From an uncultured Sphingobacteriales bacterium (GTDB taxonomy: Bacteria > Bacteroidota > Bacteroidia > Chitinophagales > Chitinophagaceae): a stretch of 12,697 nucleotides of DNA. Below are positions 1 to 5,567 of this stretch, one piece after another. The notes beneath the pieces are model-generated. The model saw only the letters and a list, made by a program, of their open reading frames with translations. It ran no database searches and was not told where the DNA came from. Location of the stretch: positions 1-12,697 of the forward strand of contig CAMPKG010000063.1 in the NCBI GenBank assembly GCA_946887085.1, read 5' to 3'. Both the position numbers and the translations under genes were made by a program. How positions within the stretch are numbered: the first letter of the stretch is position 1; every line of letters begins with the position of its first letter.

Positions 1-1
1 G

Positions 2-136
2 CTATCAACATCTCTGAACCCGGATGACCACAAGCGCGCACACGAAAGCCCGGTTGTTAAACAATTTCTCAATAAACCATTACAACAGGAAGACCTGGCT
101 GTGATCAGTAAGTTTTATGTTGAGGCCTTGAATTAA
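2..136 (+). CDS. Response regulator receiver domain, C-terminal end (partial)
   Basis: This is the last 44 codons of a gene that begins left of the window; the frame runs from base 2 to a TAA stop at 134-136. The fragment matches the second half of a CheY-like receiver domain. It opens with LSTSLNPDD, where the Ser/Thr of the phosphorylation switch normally sits, and has FLNKPL at residues 22-27, containing the invariant receiver Lys followed by Pro. The protein ends about 17 residues after that motif, so no output domain follows; it is probably a single-domain regulator or has the receiver at its C-terminus. The phospho-acceptor Asp lies outside the window. It would receive phosphate from a histidine kinase in the cytoplasm; the partner is not visible here. 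The family call is good; the role is unknown. Confidence 0.75.
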   Translation, partial: LSTSLNPDDHKRAHESPVVKQFLNKPLQQEDLAVISKFYVEALN

Positions 137-188
137 GGCAAATAAAATACTCAGGCACATATCCACATTTTTTCGTCGCTACCCTGCT

Positions 189-419
189 ATGGCGGAAATT
201 AGCAGTATGAAAAAGCTGGAACCCGGAGATAAGATAGACCGTGTGAGTGACAACGAGGTGATCTACACTATGGTAGTGCTGCAAGTAACAGATACGAGGG
301 CCTATGCCGACATCCCAGGCGGCTCTGAACCCTATGAATTTCAAAGGGAGTATGATGGAAGATGTATCCGTTCGGTAAGACCGGAAGCAGAAGGATACGT
401 GATACGCCATGCCCGGTAA
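189..419 (+). CDS. Small hypothetical protein
   Basis: A 76-residue ORF that I do not recognise. It is acidic to neutral, has no signal peptide or membrane segment, and reads like a small beta-rich domain: LEPGDKIDRV, then an alternating stretch around VIYTMVVLQVTDTRAYADI. An in-frame ATG at 207 (start MKKLEPGD) would give 70 residues and is as plausible as the ATG at 189; neither has a clear ribosome binding site, as is common in Bacteroidota. It lies 52 bases after the response-regulator gene on the same strand, so the two could be co-transcribed. A 9-bp hairpin follows the stop within four bases. The antisense frame over the same bases gives a 101-residue ORF with no recognisable character, so the plus-strand reading is preferred. 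Confidence 0.55.
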   Translation: MAEISSMKKLEPGDKIDRVSDNEVIYTMVVLQVTDTRAYADIPGGSEPYEFQREYDGRCIRSVRPEAEGYVIRHAR

Positions 420-422
420 AAA

Positions 423-448
423 TTAAGGGGCAACGAAGCGCCCCTTAA
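423..448. terminator. Hairpin between convergent genes
   Basis: TTAAGGGGC (423-431) and GCCCCTTAA (440-448) form a perfect 9-bp stem with an 8-base loop, directly after the stop of the small plus-strand gene. There is no good T-tract on the plus strand. On the minus strand the stem is followed by a short T run (complement of AAAAA at 418-422), so it may also act as a back-up terminator for the operon coming from the right. Confidence 0.55.
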
Positions 449-486
449 ACCAGATATATTGTGTTTGGAAATTAATTAATGAGAAT

Positions 487-517
487 CTGAAAAGGGCGTA
501 TTACACGCCCCTTTCAG
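487..517 (-). terminator. Terminator of the BON/low-complexity operon
   Basis: CTGAAAAGGGCGT (487-499) pairs with ACGCCCCTTTCAG (505-517): 12 of 13 pairs match, with one A-C mismatch and a 5-base loop. It lies 25 bases beyond the stop of the minus-strand low-complexity gene. Reading on the minus strand, the stem is followed by an AT-rich stretch with several T runs, which fits a factor-independent terminator. Confidence 0.7.
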
Positions 518-542
518 AAAACAGGATGTGCTCAGAATGGTT

Positions 543-1412
543 TTACCAACCGTAATCTTCATCGCGCTGCCTGCTGCCTCTTTCGCGGTAGTCCTGGTTA
601 CCGCCCCAGCCTTGCTGCTGATAGTCGTTTGATACGCCCCTGCGCCTGCCGGAATTTTGTTGCTGATTGCCATAGCCCTGCTGGCCACCCCAGTCGTCGT
701 TGCCCTGGCCGATGCCATAGTTGCTACCCATGTCGCTGTTGTAAGGATTGCCGTAGTTGCCATAATTGCTTTGGCTGTAGCCCATATTGTCGTTACGGTT
801 GTTGTAGATATCCTGGCCCCAGTTGCCCTGGCTGCCCATGCCCCTGCGGCTGCCACGATCCCAATCCCTTTCGCGATACTGATCCTGGTTGCCATAGGGA
901 GAATTACCGGTAGCGCCCCAGCTTTCAGCACCCTGACCGCGACGGCCCTGCCAGTCGCTGCTGTTGCCATAAGAAGATCCGCCCTGGTTTTGATTTCCAC
1001 TATTGGCACCACGGTTACCATAGGATGCGCCCTGGTTACCGCCATACTGACTATAATTGTCTTGCTGATAGCTGCCGCGGTTCTGTTGTCCGTAGCTTTG
1101 CTGGCTGCTCATGGATGCGCCGCGCATATGACCCATGCCCTGTGAGCCGCGACCGTATTGACCGCCCTGGTCGTCACCACCATAGCTTCCCTGGGAACTG
1201 CGACCATACCTGTCGCCTTCAGAACCAAAGTTTTGCGAACCACGTTCTCTGTAGTAGTCACGATTACGACTACCGGTGTTTTGCTGTTCAGGATCGTAGC
1301 TGCCACCTACATTCTGATAAGATCGGCTGCCGTAATTGCGATCATTGTCTTCGTAATAATCTTCGTCGTAAGAGCGGCGGGAGCCCTGCTGTCCGCGATC
1401 ATAGTTTTGCAT
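543..1412 (-). CDS. Low-complexity, prion-like disordered protein (G/Y/Q/N/S/R-rich)
   Basis: A 289-residue protein made almost wholly of Gly, Ser, Asn, Gln, Tyr, Arg and Asp. By my count it has 30 Tyr and 7 Trp, and no Lys, Leu or Cys at all. Short motifs recur: SYGQQ, YGNQ, YGGNQ, YRERG and GRRRG. It should be intrinsically disordered; no signal peptide, membrane segment or folded domain is visible. The composition (aromatic 'stickers' spaced by Gly/Ser/Gln/Asn, with Arg as the only strong cation) resembles FUS/EWS low-complexity regions, but function here is not known. The ATG at 1412 is 41 bases downstream of the stop of the BON gene, with no terminator between, so the two form an operon. 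The N-terminal half of the BON protein has the same composition, suggesting related origin or function. The opposite strand carries long hydrophobic ORFs that are by-products of the biased codons. Confidence 0.8.
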   Translation of the reverse strand: MQNYDRGQQGSRRSYDEDYYEDNDRNYGSRSYQNVGGSYDPEQQNTGSRNRDYYRERGSQNFGSEGDRYGRSSQGSYGGDDQGGQYGRGSQGMGHMRGASMSSQQSYGQQNRGSYQQDNYSQYGGNQGASYGNRGANSGNQNQGGSSYGNSSDWQGRRGQGAESWGATGNSPYGNQDQYRERDWDRGSRRGMGSQGNWGQDIYNNRNDNMGYSQSNYGNYGNPYNSDMGSNYGIGQGNDDWGGQQGYGNQQQNSGRRRGVSNDYQQQGWGGNQDYRERGSRQRDEDYGW

Positions 1413-1453
1413 AGATAAATTGTTTTTTAGTTTTTAAAAAATGGCAATTGCGA

Positions 1454-2485
1454 TTAAGCGTTCTTTACTGTTTTGCGGTCTGCTGAGCTATTGGCATTGG
1501 CAGTTGAGCCATTAGTGATGGAACTGCTACGTGCAGACCTTGACGATGTATCGCTGTCTTCAGATTCATCGTTTTCATCCTGCTGTTTTACACGAATACG
1601 GTTCTCTACATTCTGAACACCGGAAATAGATTCGATGAGATCTTCGGCGTGGCGCTTAGCCCAGCGATCGTTGACGGTACCTGAAAGCACTACTTCGCGC
1701 TCTTTTACTGTTATTTCTATACTGCTTGCGTCAAGATGAGGATCGTCTGATAGCCTGTCGCTTATGTCTTCTTTTATCCTGTCATCGGAACGGGTATAGC
1801 CTTTAGGGCCTTTACCACGATACTGACCGATACTGTTTTGCATATCGGAACCCTCGCGGCCGTAGCCCCACATAGAACCACCCTGTTGTGAACCATAGCC
1901 GCTGCTCATAGGTGAACCCTGGTTGCCATACTGCTGCTGCCCGTAGTTTCCGCTGCGCTGGTATGAACTGTCCTGCTCCCTGCGCGAACCTCCTGTGTTG
2001 TAGTTGCCTCGTTCGCTATTCATGTTCTGAGACCGGCCATAACCCTGGTTGCCACCCTGATCGCGATAAGATGAACCTTGCCGATAGTCGCGGTAACCGC
2101 TGCGATTAAAATTTACATTTTGATCATAGTAACCACCCTGCTGGTTGTACCCGCGGCTGTCATTTCCTTCCTCATTGTAACCAGACTGTGCATTGTACTC
2201 CCCAAAATTCTGAGGTCTGTCGTAGCGGCCAGATGAACGTCCGTAGGAAGCACGACGATCGTTGTAGTCGTCCTGGTCCTGGTAGCCCGAGCCGGTATTG
2301 TAGCGTTGCATGTTTTGGCTGCCGTAGCTGCCACCCTGCATTTGCTGACCGTAATTGCGTTGACGTTCACGGCTTTGTCCATAGTTGTTTTCTTGTTCGA
2401 AGCCGAAGTCGTTTTGATCTTCGAACTGGTCCCTGTTGGAATTGGCGTTATTGTAACCACGCCAGTTGCGGTTGCTCTCTGTCAT
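1454..2485 (-). CDS. BON-domain protein with long disordered G/Y/Q/N/R-rich N-terminus
   Basis: A 343-residue protein. Residues 1-223 are low-complexity (Tyr, Gly, Gln, Asn, Arg, Ser, Asp) with no Lys, Leu or Cys. Then come GKGPKGYTRSDDRI at 224-237 and a BON domain at about 234-300, including DPHLDASSIEI, GTVNDRWAKRHAEDL and VQNVENRIRV. The tail (301-343) is acidic then Ser-rich. BON domains (as in OsmY) are usually linked to envelope or osmotic-stress functions and bind phospholipid or other ligands; the GKGPKGY-BON arrangement is common in Bacteroidota stress-type proteins. The ATG at 2485 is chosen because MTESNRNWRGY fits family starts. An upstream TTG (2563) or ATG (2539) would add a Phe/Leu-rich segment encoded by AT-rich, UTR-like DNA. 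No signal peptide is present with the chosen start, so the protein is probably cytoplasmic. It is the first gene of an operon with the low-complexity gene downstream. Confidence 0.85.
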   Translation of the reverse strand: MTESNRNWRGYNNANSNRDQFEDQNDFGFEQENNYGQSRERQRNYGQQMQGGSYGSQNMQRYNTGSGYQDQDDYNDRRASYGRSSGRYDRPQNFGEYNAQSGYNEEGNDSRGYNQQGGYYDQNVNFNRSGYRDYRQGSSYRDQGGNQGYGRSQNMNSERGNYNTGGSRREQDSSYQRSGNYGQQQYGNQGSPMSSGYGSQQGGSMWGYGREGSDMQNSIGQYRGKGPKGYTRSDDRIKEDISDRLSDDPHLDASSIEITVKEREVVLSGTVNDRWAKRHAEDLIESISGVQNVENRIRVKQQDENDESEDSDTSSRSARSSSITNGSTANANSSADRKTVKNA

Positions 2486-2704
2486 AAAAAAATTTGTTTT
2501 AAGAAAATGGAGAAAAAATAAAAAGCTTACTGTTGACATTGCAAGAAAATAATGCCAAGCCAATGAGCGGCGAGCTGTGCTATAGCGCTGCAGAGTTAGG
2601 TAGCTGACTAAAAAAATGCGCTCCCGGGTGGATGGAAGTTGATTAAAAGTGGTCCGTTCTCATCTGTTAAGAAAAATAAAAAAATATGTCGCGTATTTTT
2701 CTTT
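2486..2704. other. Divergent intergenic region, left part
   Basis: This AT-rich region lies between the minus-strand BON operon and the BlaI operators. It should hold the BON operon promoter, but I found no exact TAnnTTTG box on the minus strand; the nearest resemblance is a degenerate TATTTTCTTG around 2541-2550. A TTGACA at about 2534 on the plus strand has no matching -10 at normal spacing. No ORF or clear hairpin was seen. Confidence 0.4.
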
Positions 2705-2720
2705 TACGAAAAGATTCGTA
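2705..2720. promoter_or_regulatory. BlaI-type operator, copy 1
   Basis: TACGAA-AAGA-TTCGTA is a perfect 6+6 dyad with a 4-base spacer. It lies 82 bases upstream of the BlaI-family start codon and is repeated 24 bases downstream with the same arms. BlaI/MecI repressors bind dyads with TAC...GTA ends near their own promoters, so this is very likely an autoregulatory operator. Its right end overlaps the -7 box by two bases. Confidence 0.8.
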
Positions 2721-2726
2721 GGTTTG
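2719..2726 (+). promoter_or_regulatory. -7 promoter box of the BlaI/M56 operon
   Basis: TAGGTTTG is an exact match to the Bacteroidota -7 consensus TAnnTTTG. It sits between the two TACGAA dyads, so transcription would start within or next to operator 2 and either bound dimer would block it. A clear TTTG -33 element is not visible at the usual distance, so the promoter may be weak or partly degenerate. Confidence 0.6.
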
Positions 2727-2728
2727 TT

Positions 2729-2744
2729 TACGAAGACATTCGTA
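2729..2744. promoter_or_regulatory. BlaI-type operator, copy 2
   Basis: TACGAA-GACA-TTCGTA has arms identical to copy 1 and a different spacer. Centre-to-centre distance from copy 1 is 24 bp, a little over two helical turns, which would place two repressor dimers on nearly the same face of the DNA. It covers the expected transcription start of the BlaI/M56 operon. Confidence 0.8.
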
Positions 2745-2786
2745 GATAAAATGTAACTTTTTTGTGTGCTAAAACGACTAAATGAT

Positions 2787-3167
2787 ATGACTCAGCCAAA
2801 ACCAACGGAAAGTGAACTGGAAATACTGAATATACTATGGGAGAAAGGAGCCTCGACCGTGAGGGAGATACACGAGGTGCTGGAGCAAACAAAGGAGTCA
2901 GGCTATACCACGACATTAAAACTGCTGCAAATAATGCACGATAAGAAACTGGTGAAACGTGATGCCAGCAGCAAGACCCATATATACAGGGCCAACATAA
3001 GCCAGGAAGACACCCAGGGGCAAATGCTGAAGAAGATGATAGACACCGTTTTTAACGGTTCAGCTATGGATATGGTGATGCAGGCGCTGGGTAAGCACAA
3101 GGCGAGCAAGGATGAACTGGAGCAGATAAGGCAATACCTGGAGCAGGCGGATAAGAAGGGGAAGTAG
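2787..3167 (+). CDS. BlaI/MecI/CopY-family transcriptional repressor
   Basis: A 126-residue winged-helix repressor, the usual length for BlaI/MecI. The start MTQPKPTESELEILNILW matches the family N-terminus; residues 8-70 form the winged helix, with the recognition helix around SGYTTTLKLLQIM (38-50) and the wing at KRDASSKTHIYRA. Residues 71-120 are the helical dimerisation part, including the family-like VFNGSAMDMV stretch. An in-frame GTG at 2766 would add seven residues but is less family-like; the ATG at 2787 is preferred. In the known bla/mec systems the membrane peptidase triggers cleavage of the repressor and relieves repression. The M56 gene begins 43 bases downstream, and two perfect dyads lie upstream, so the pair forms an autoregulated sensor-repressor module. 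Other targets cannot be seen here, and nothing links it to beta-lactam resistance. Confidence 0.93.
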   Translation: MTQPKPTESELEILNILWEKGASTVREIHEVLEQTKESGYTTTLKLLQIMHDKKLVKRDASSKTHIYRANISQEDTQGQMLKKMIDTVFNGSAMDMVMQALGKHKASKDELEQIRQYLEQADKKGK

Positions 3168-3210
3168 GTTGATAAGTTTTAATATCAAGTACATCTAAAT
3201 AAAAACTATC

Positions 3211-5118
3211 ATGAACACACAAGCTACAATGCTGGTACAAAGCCTGGGATGGGCGCTGCTTCATTCTCTCTGGCAGGTGCTGCTGATCTATTGCTGCCTG
3301 CGTATAGTACTAAAGGTTTCGGGAAATGTGACGGCCAGGCTGAAATATCACCTTTCGGTGGCGGCGTTGGCAGGTAGCTTTGTTTGGTTTGCCAATACTG
3401 TATATGCACAGTGGCAGAGATTGCAAGCCGTTACAATCCATGTGACGCAAAGCGGTGCAGACCCCGCGGCAACCAAAACGTACTCGCTTACCACCCTGCC
3501 CTCGAGTACTTACAATACAGCCGTGTTTAATAATATAGTGAAGGGAATAGAACCGCATTTTCCGCTGCTGGTAAGTTTGTATGTAGCGGGCATCTTGTTT
3601 CTGTTGGTAAGACTCGCAGTGAACCTTCTCCAGATAAGGGGGTTAGGGATGAAAGGACTTGTACAGGCAGATGCGTACTGGAATGAATGGATGCAGCAAT
3701 GGCAAAATAACCTGGATATATCGAGAAAAGTAAAGCTATACCTCTCCGATAGAATAAATGTACCGATGACCATAGGAGCAATGAAACCTATAATACTGAT
3801 GCCTATAGCCACCATGAGCAGCCTGAGCAGCGACCAGGTGGAAGCCATACTGCTGCACGAACTGGCCCATATAAAAAGACATGATTACTTACTGAATATA
3901 CTACAGACGATAGTTGAAACCATTTTGTTCTTCAATCCGTTTGTGTGGCTAATATCAAAAATCATTCGTAAGGAAAGAGAGCATTGCTGTGATGACGTGG
4001 TGCTTGGACACCTGAACCTACCACTACCCTATGCGAAGGCGCTGGCTACACTGGAATCGTACCGGCTTAATAATACACTGGCTGTGGCAGCCCGTGGAGA
4101 AAACAAACATCAATTACTAAACCGAATAAAAAGAATCATGGAAATGAAAAGAAAACCGGTGAACTACACACAAGTAGGTATAGCCGCCCTGCTGATCATT
4201 GCGCTACTTGTATCAGTAGCCTGGTTCAGTCCGACACTGGCGCAGACCAAAAAAGTGACAACCAAGGACAAAAAAGGTAACAAGACTACAGTTACCAGCA
4301 GCAACAAAACGAACAAGAAAGGAACAGTGATAACACGCAGCGTGGTGATAGAAACCAAGGACGAAGACAGTGACGGTGTGCATCCTAATGATGTAGGGAA
4401 TGCCGAGCACGTGGACAAAATGGTGAAAGAAGCCATGGCAGACGTAGACTGGAACGGTATAAGTAAAAACGTGCAGGTAGCGATAGGTGATGTTGATTGG
4501 GATAAAATAGGAAAGGATGTGCATGTGGCCATCGCGGGTGTAGATTGGGATAAAATGGGCAACGAGGTGGCTGTAGCTGTAAATGGTGTAGACTGGAACG
4601 AAATAAGTAAGGAGATGAGAAAGGCTGGAAAGGAATTAGAATGCGTGGACTGGAATGACATACAGGTGAAAATAGATAAAGCGATGAACGACCCTGATCT
4701 GAAAAGGAAAATAGACATAGAACTGGAGAACGCCCGCAATGCACATGGCACAGCAAGGGTGCGAGTAATAGATGCCAGAAAGGAAATGGAACAGGCAAGA
4801 GCAGAAATGGAGGAAGCCAGGCAGGACATGGAAAGAGATAGAAAAAAGATGCACCGCAACAGCAGATCGAAATCCTATTCGTATTCATATAACAGTGGCG
4901 ACTATGATGAAATGCTGGACAGGATGGAAAGCGACGGACTACTGGACAGGGATAAGAGCTTTAGTGTGAAGAAGGAAGACGGAGAACTTTTTATCAATGG
5001 AAAGAAACAATCTGCTTCAGTACTGGAAAAATATGATCAATACCTGGGTGACGCTGACCAGGTGAATATAAAAGGCAGCAAGGGCAACCTGAATGTAAAT
5101 GTAAACACGAACAGGTAA
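3211..5118 (+). CDS. BlaR1-like M56 metallopeptidase with VDW-repeat periplasmic domain
   Basis: A 635-residue membrane metallopeptidase. Likely membrane segments lie at about 12-34, 46-66, 118-139, 229-249 and 321-339. The zinc motif HELAH is at 216-220 (His216, Glu217, His220), followed by EREHCCDD at 255-262, which should supply the third ligand. In BlaR1 this cytoplasmic peptidase loop is activated by an outside signal and leads to loss of BlaI. After the last membrane segment, about 295 residues should be periplasmic. They contain a Lys/Thr-rich linker (345-385), five VDW(N/D) repeats starting at 412, 428, 444, 460 and 479, a charged helical stretch (500-550), a Ser/Tyr patch (551-560), and an ending with GELFINGKKQ (591-600). 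There is no penicillin-binding SxxK/SxN/KTG sensor domain, so the signal is unlikely to be a beta-lactam. It follows the repressor gene and is closed by a strong terminator. Confidence 0.92.
   Translation: MNTQATMLVQSLGWALLHSLWQVLLIYCCLRIVLKVSGNVTARLKYHLSVAALAGSFVWFANTVYAQWQRLQAVTIHVTQSGADPAATKTYSLTTLPSSTYNTAVFNNIVKGIEPHFPLLVSLYVAGILFLLVRLAVNLLQIRGLGMKGLVQADAYWNEWMQQWQNNLDISRKVKLYLSDRINVPMTIGAMKPIILMPIATMSSLSSDQVEAILLHELAHIKRHDYLLNILQTIVETILFFNPFVWLISKIIRKEREHCCDDVVLGHLNLPLPYAKALATLESYRLNNTLAVAARGENKHQLLNRIKRIMEMKRKPVNYTQVGIAALLIIALLVSVAWFSPTLAQTKKVTTKDKKGNKTTVTSSNKTNKKGTVITRSVVIETKDEDSDGVHPNDVGNAEHVDKMVKEAMADVDWNGISKNVQVAIGDVDWDKIGKDVHVAIAGVDWDKMGNEVAVAVNGVDWNEISKEMRKAGKELECVDWNDIQVKIDKAMNDPDLKRKIDIELENARNAHGTARVRVIDARKEMEQARAEMEEARQDMERDRKKMHRNSRSKSYSYSYNSGDYDEMLDRMESDGLLDRDKSFSVKKEDGELFINGKKQSASVLEKYDQYLGDADQVNIKGSKGNLNVNVNTNR
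4444..4690 (+). repeat. In-frame VDW repeats in the M56 protein
   Basis: Five units begin with Val-Asp-Trp-(Asn/Asp) followed by a pattern like xIxKxVxVAIxG. The spacing is 16, 16, 16 and 19 residues (48-bp period for the first four). The DNA copies have diverged while the VDW core and the hydrophobic spacing are kept, so selection acts on the protein. An alternating beta or short strand-turn repeat is plausible. Confidence 0.8.
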
Positions 5119-5124
5119 GTGTCT

Positions 5125-5148
5125 TAGCTGATTAGTTGACTAGTTGAT
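5125..5148. repeat. Three 8-bp tandem repeats (TAGYTGAY)
   Basis: TAGCTGAT, TAGTTGAC and TAGTTGAT follow one another directly after the M56 stop codon. The array is too short to assign a function. It is AT-rich and could be an intergenic microrepeat prone to slippage. Confidence 0.6.
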
Positions 5149-5200
5149 TGCTTTATTCAGCGCAAACGAGAGTTTCATAAAACACCCATCCATTTATTAC

Positions 5201-5232
5201 GCCTCCGGCTTTCCAGCGGGAGGCTTTTTTTT
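5201..5232 (+). terminator. Terminator of the BlaI/M56 operon
   Basis: GCCTCCGGCT (5201-5210) pairs with AGCGGGAGGC (5215-5224) with one G-G mismatch and a TTCC loop, followed by eight T residues. It is a classical intrinsic terminator, 82 bases after the M56 stop. Confidence 0.88.
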
Positions 5233-5293
5233 GTGAAAATGTGAAAATGTGGAGATGTGAAAATGAATGTGGCCGCATTCTTAATGTGGAGAT
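5233..5293. repeat. Degenerate 8-bp tandem array (GTGAAAAT / GTGGAGAT)
   Basis: GTGAAAAT occurs at 5233-5240, 5241-5248 and 5257-5264, with the variant GTGGAGAT at 5249-5256 and again at 5286-5293. The units before and after 5265-5280 are separated by GAATGTGGCCGCATTC, a near-perfect palindrome. It starts immediately after the T-tract of the terminator. No coding potential was seen. Confidence 0.65.
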
Positions 5294-5442
5294 GTGAGAT
5301 GAAGATTATTCTTTTCAGAGCGAGCGACGGCGTGGAAGCGAGAGAGCAGACGGAGGAGAATTTGCAAAGCGCTCGTTAAGTGCTTACAAAGACGGAGTTA
5401 AGGCGCTCATAAAACTTTGTTGGTGAAGCGTTAGGCTGCATC
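5294..5442. other. Non-coding stretch before the hairpin region
   Basis: No ORF was recognised. The part 5319-5410 is purine-rich and has recurring GAGCG, GACGG and GCGCTC words, including GCGCTCGTTA and GCGCTCATAA 40 bases apart. TTTG at 5416-5419 is followed 19 bases later by CATCTTTG (5439-5446), one base off a full Bacteroidota promoter. The stretch may be a promoter region or a decayed intergenic element. Confidence 0.35.
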
Positions 5443-5540
5443 TTTGTGTTGTCATCGCGGATATCTATCAGCGGGACGAACACAAACACGCTCTCTCTTA
5501 TCCTCTATATGTGAAGGGCCCTTTCCAGGGCCTTTTTTTC
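5443..5540 (+). ncRNA. Candidate structured leader or small RNA ending in a terminator
   Basis: TTTGTGTT (5443-5450) pairs perfectly with AACACAAA (5479-5486). The stem continues with GTC/GAC and CGC/GCG across a one-base bulge and a small internal loop, giving 14 base pairs in all. Some 28 bases later comes an intrinsic terminator, and the DUF2157 start lies just beyond. Two readings are possible: a short RNA ending at 5539, or an attenuator in the leader of the membrane-protein gene. The candidate promoter at 5416-5446 overlaps the left arm of the stem, so both cannot be fully right together. Confidence 0.3.
5514..5539 (+). terminator. Terminator-like hairpin just upstream of the DUF2157 gene
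   Basis: AAGGGCCC (5514-5521) pairs with GGGCCTTT (5528-5535), including one G-U pair, with loop TTTCCA, and a run of seven T residues spans 5533-5539. It ends 28 bases before the next start codon. As the M56 operon already has a terminator at 5201-5232, this one must stop another transcript or act as an attenuator. Confidence 0.75.
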
Positions 5541-5567
5541 ATGCAGCTATTTTAGTAGATTACAGAT

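Noticed and set aside
105..410. A 101-residue minus-strand ORF opposite the small gene at 189-419.
   Set aside because: It overlaps the end of the response-regulator gene and shows no domain or plausible start; the plus-strand frame fits the gene spacing and hairpin better.
476..1045. A 189-residue minus-strand ORF rich in Ala/Thr.
   Set aside because: It is an out-of-frame reading of the low-complexity gene; it lacks stops only because of the repetitive codons and it runs through the terminator hairpin.
657..1145. A 162-residue plus-strand ORF, very hydrophobic (Ala/Val/Ile-rich), looking like a membrane protein.
   Set aside because: It is the antisense of the Gly/Tyr/Gln/Asn codons of the low-complexity gene; complementing such codons gives Ala/Val/Ile. 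Several overlapping antisense frames show the same artefact and no family motif.
2531..2550. TTGACA near 2534 as a sigma-70 -35 box.
   Set aside because: No -10 box at 16-18 bases follows, and Bacteroidota primary promoters do not use this consensus.
4164..4859. A 231-residue minus-strand ORF over the M56 repeat region.
   Set aside because: It is a shadow of the repetitive, stop-poor VDW and charged-helix coding region; its Ser/Phe/Leu-rich sequence has no recognisable domain.
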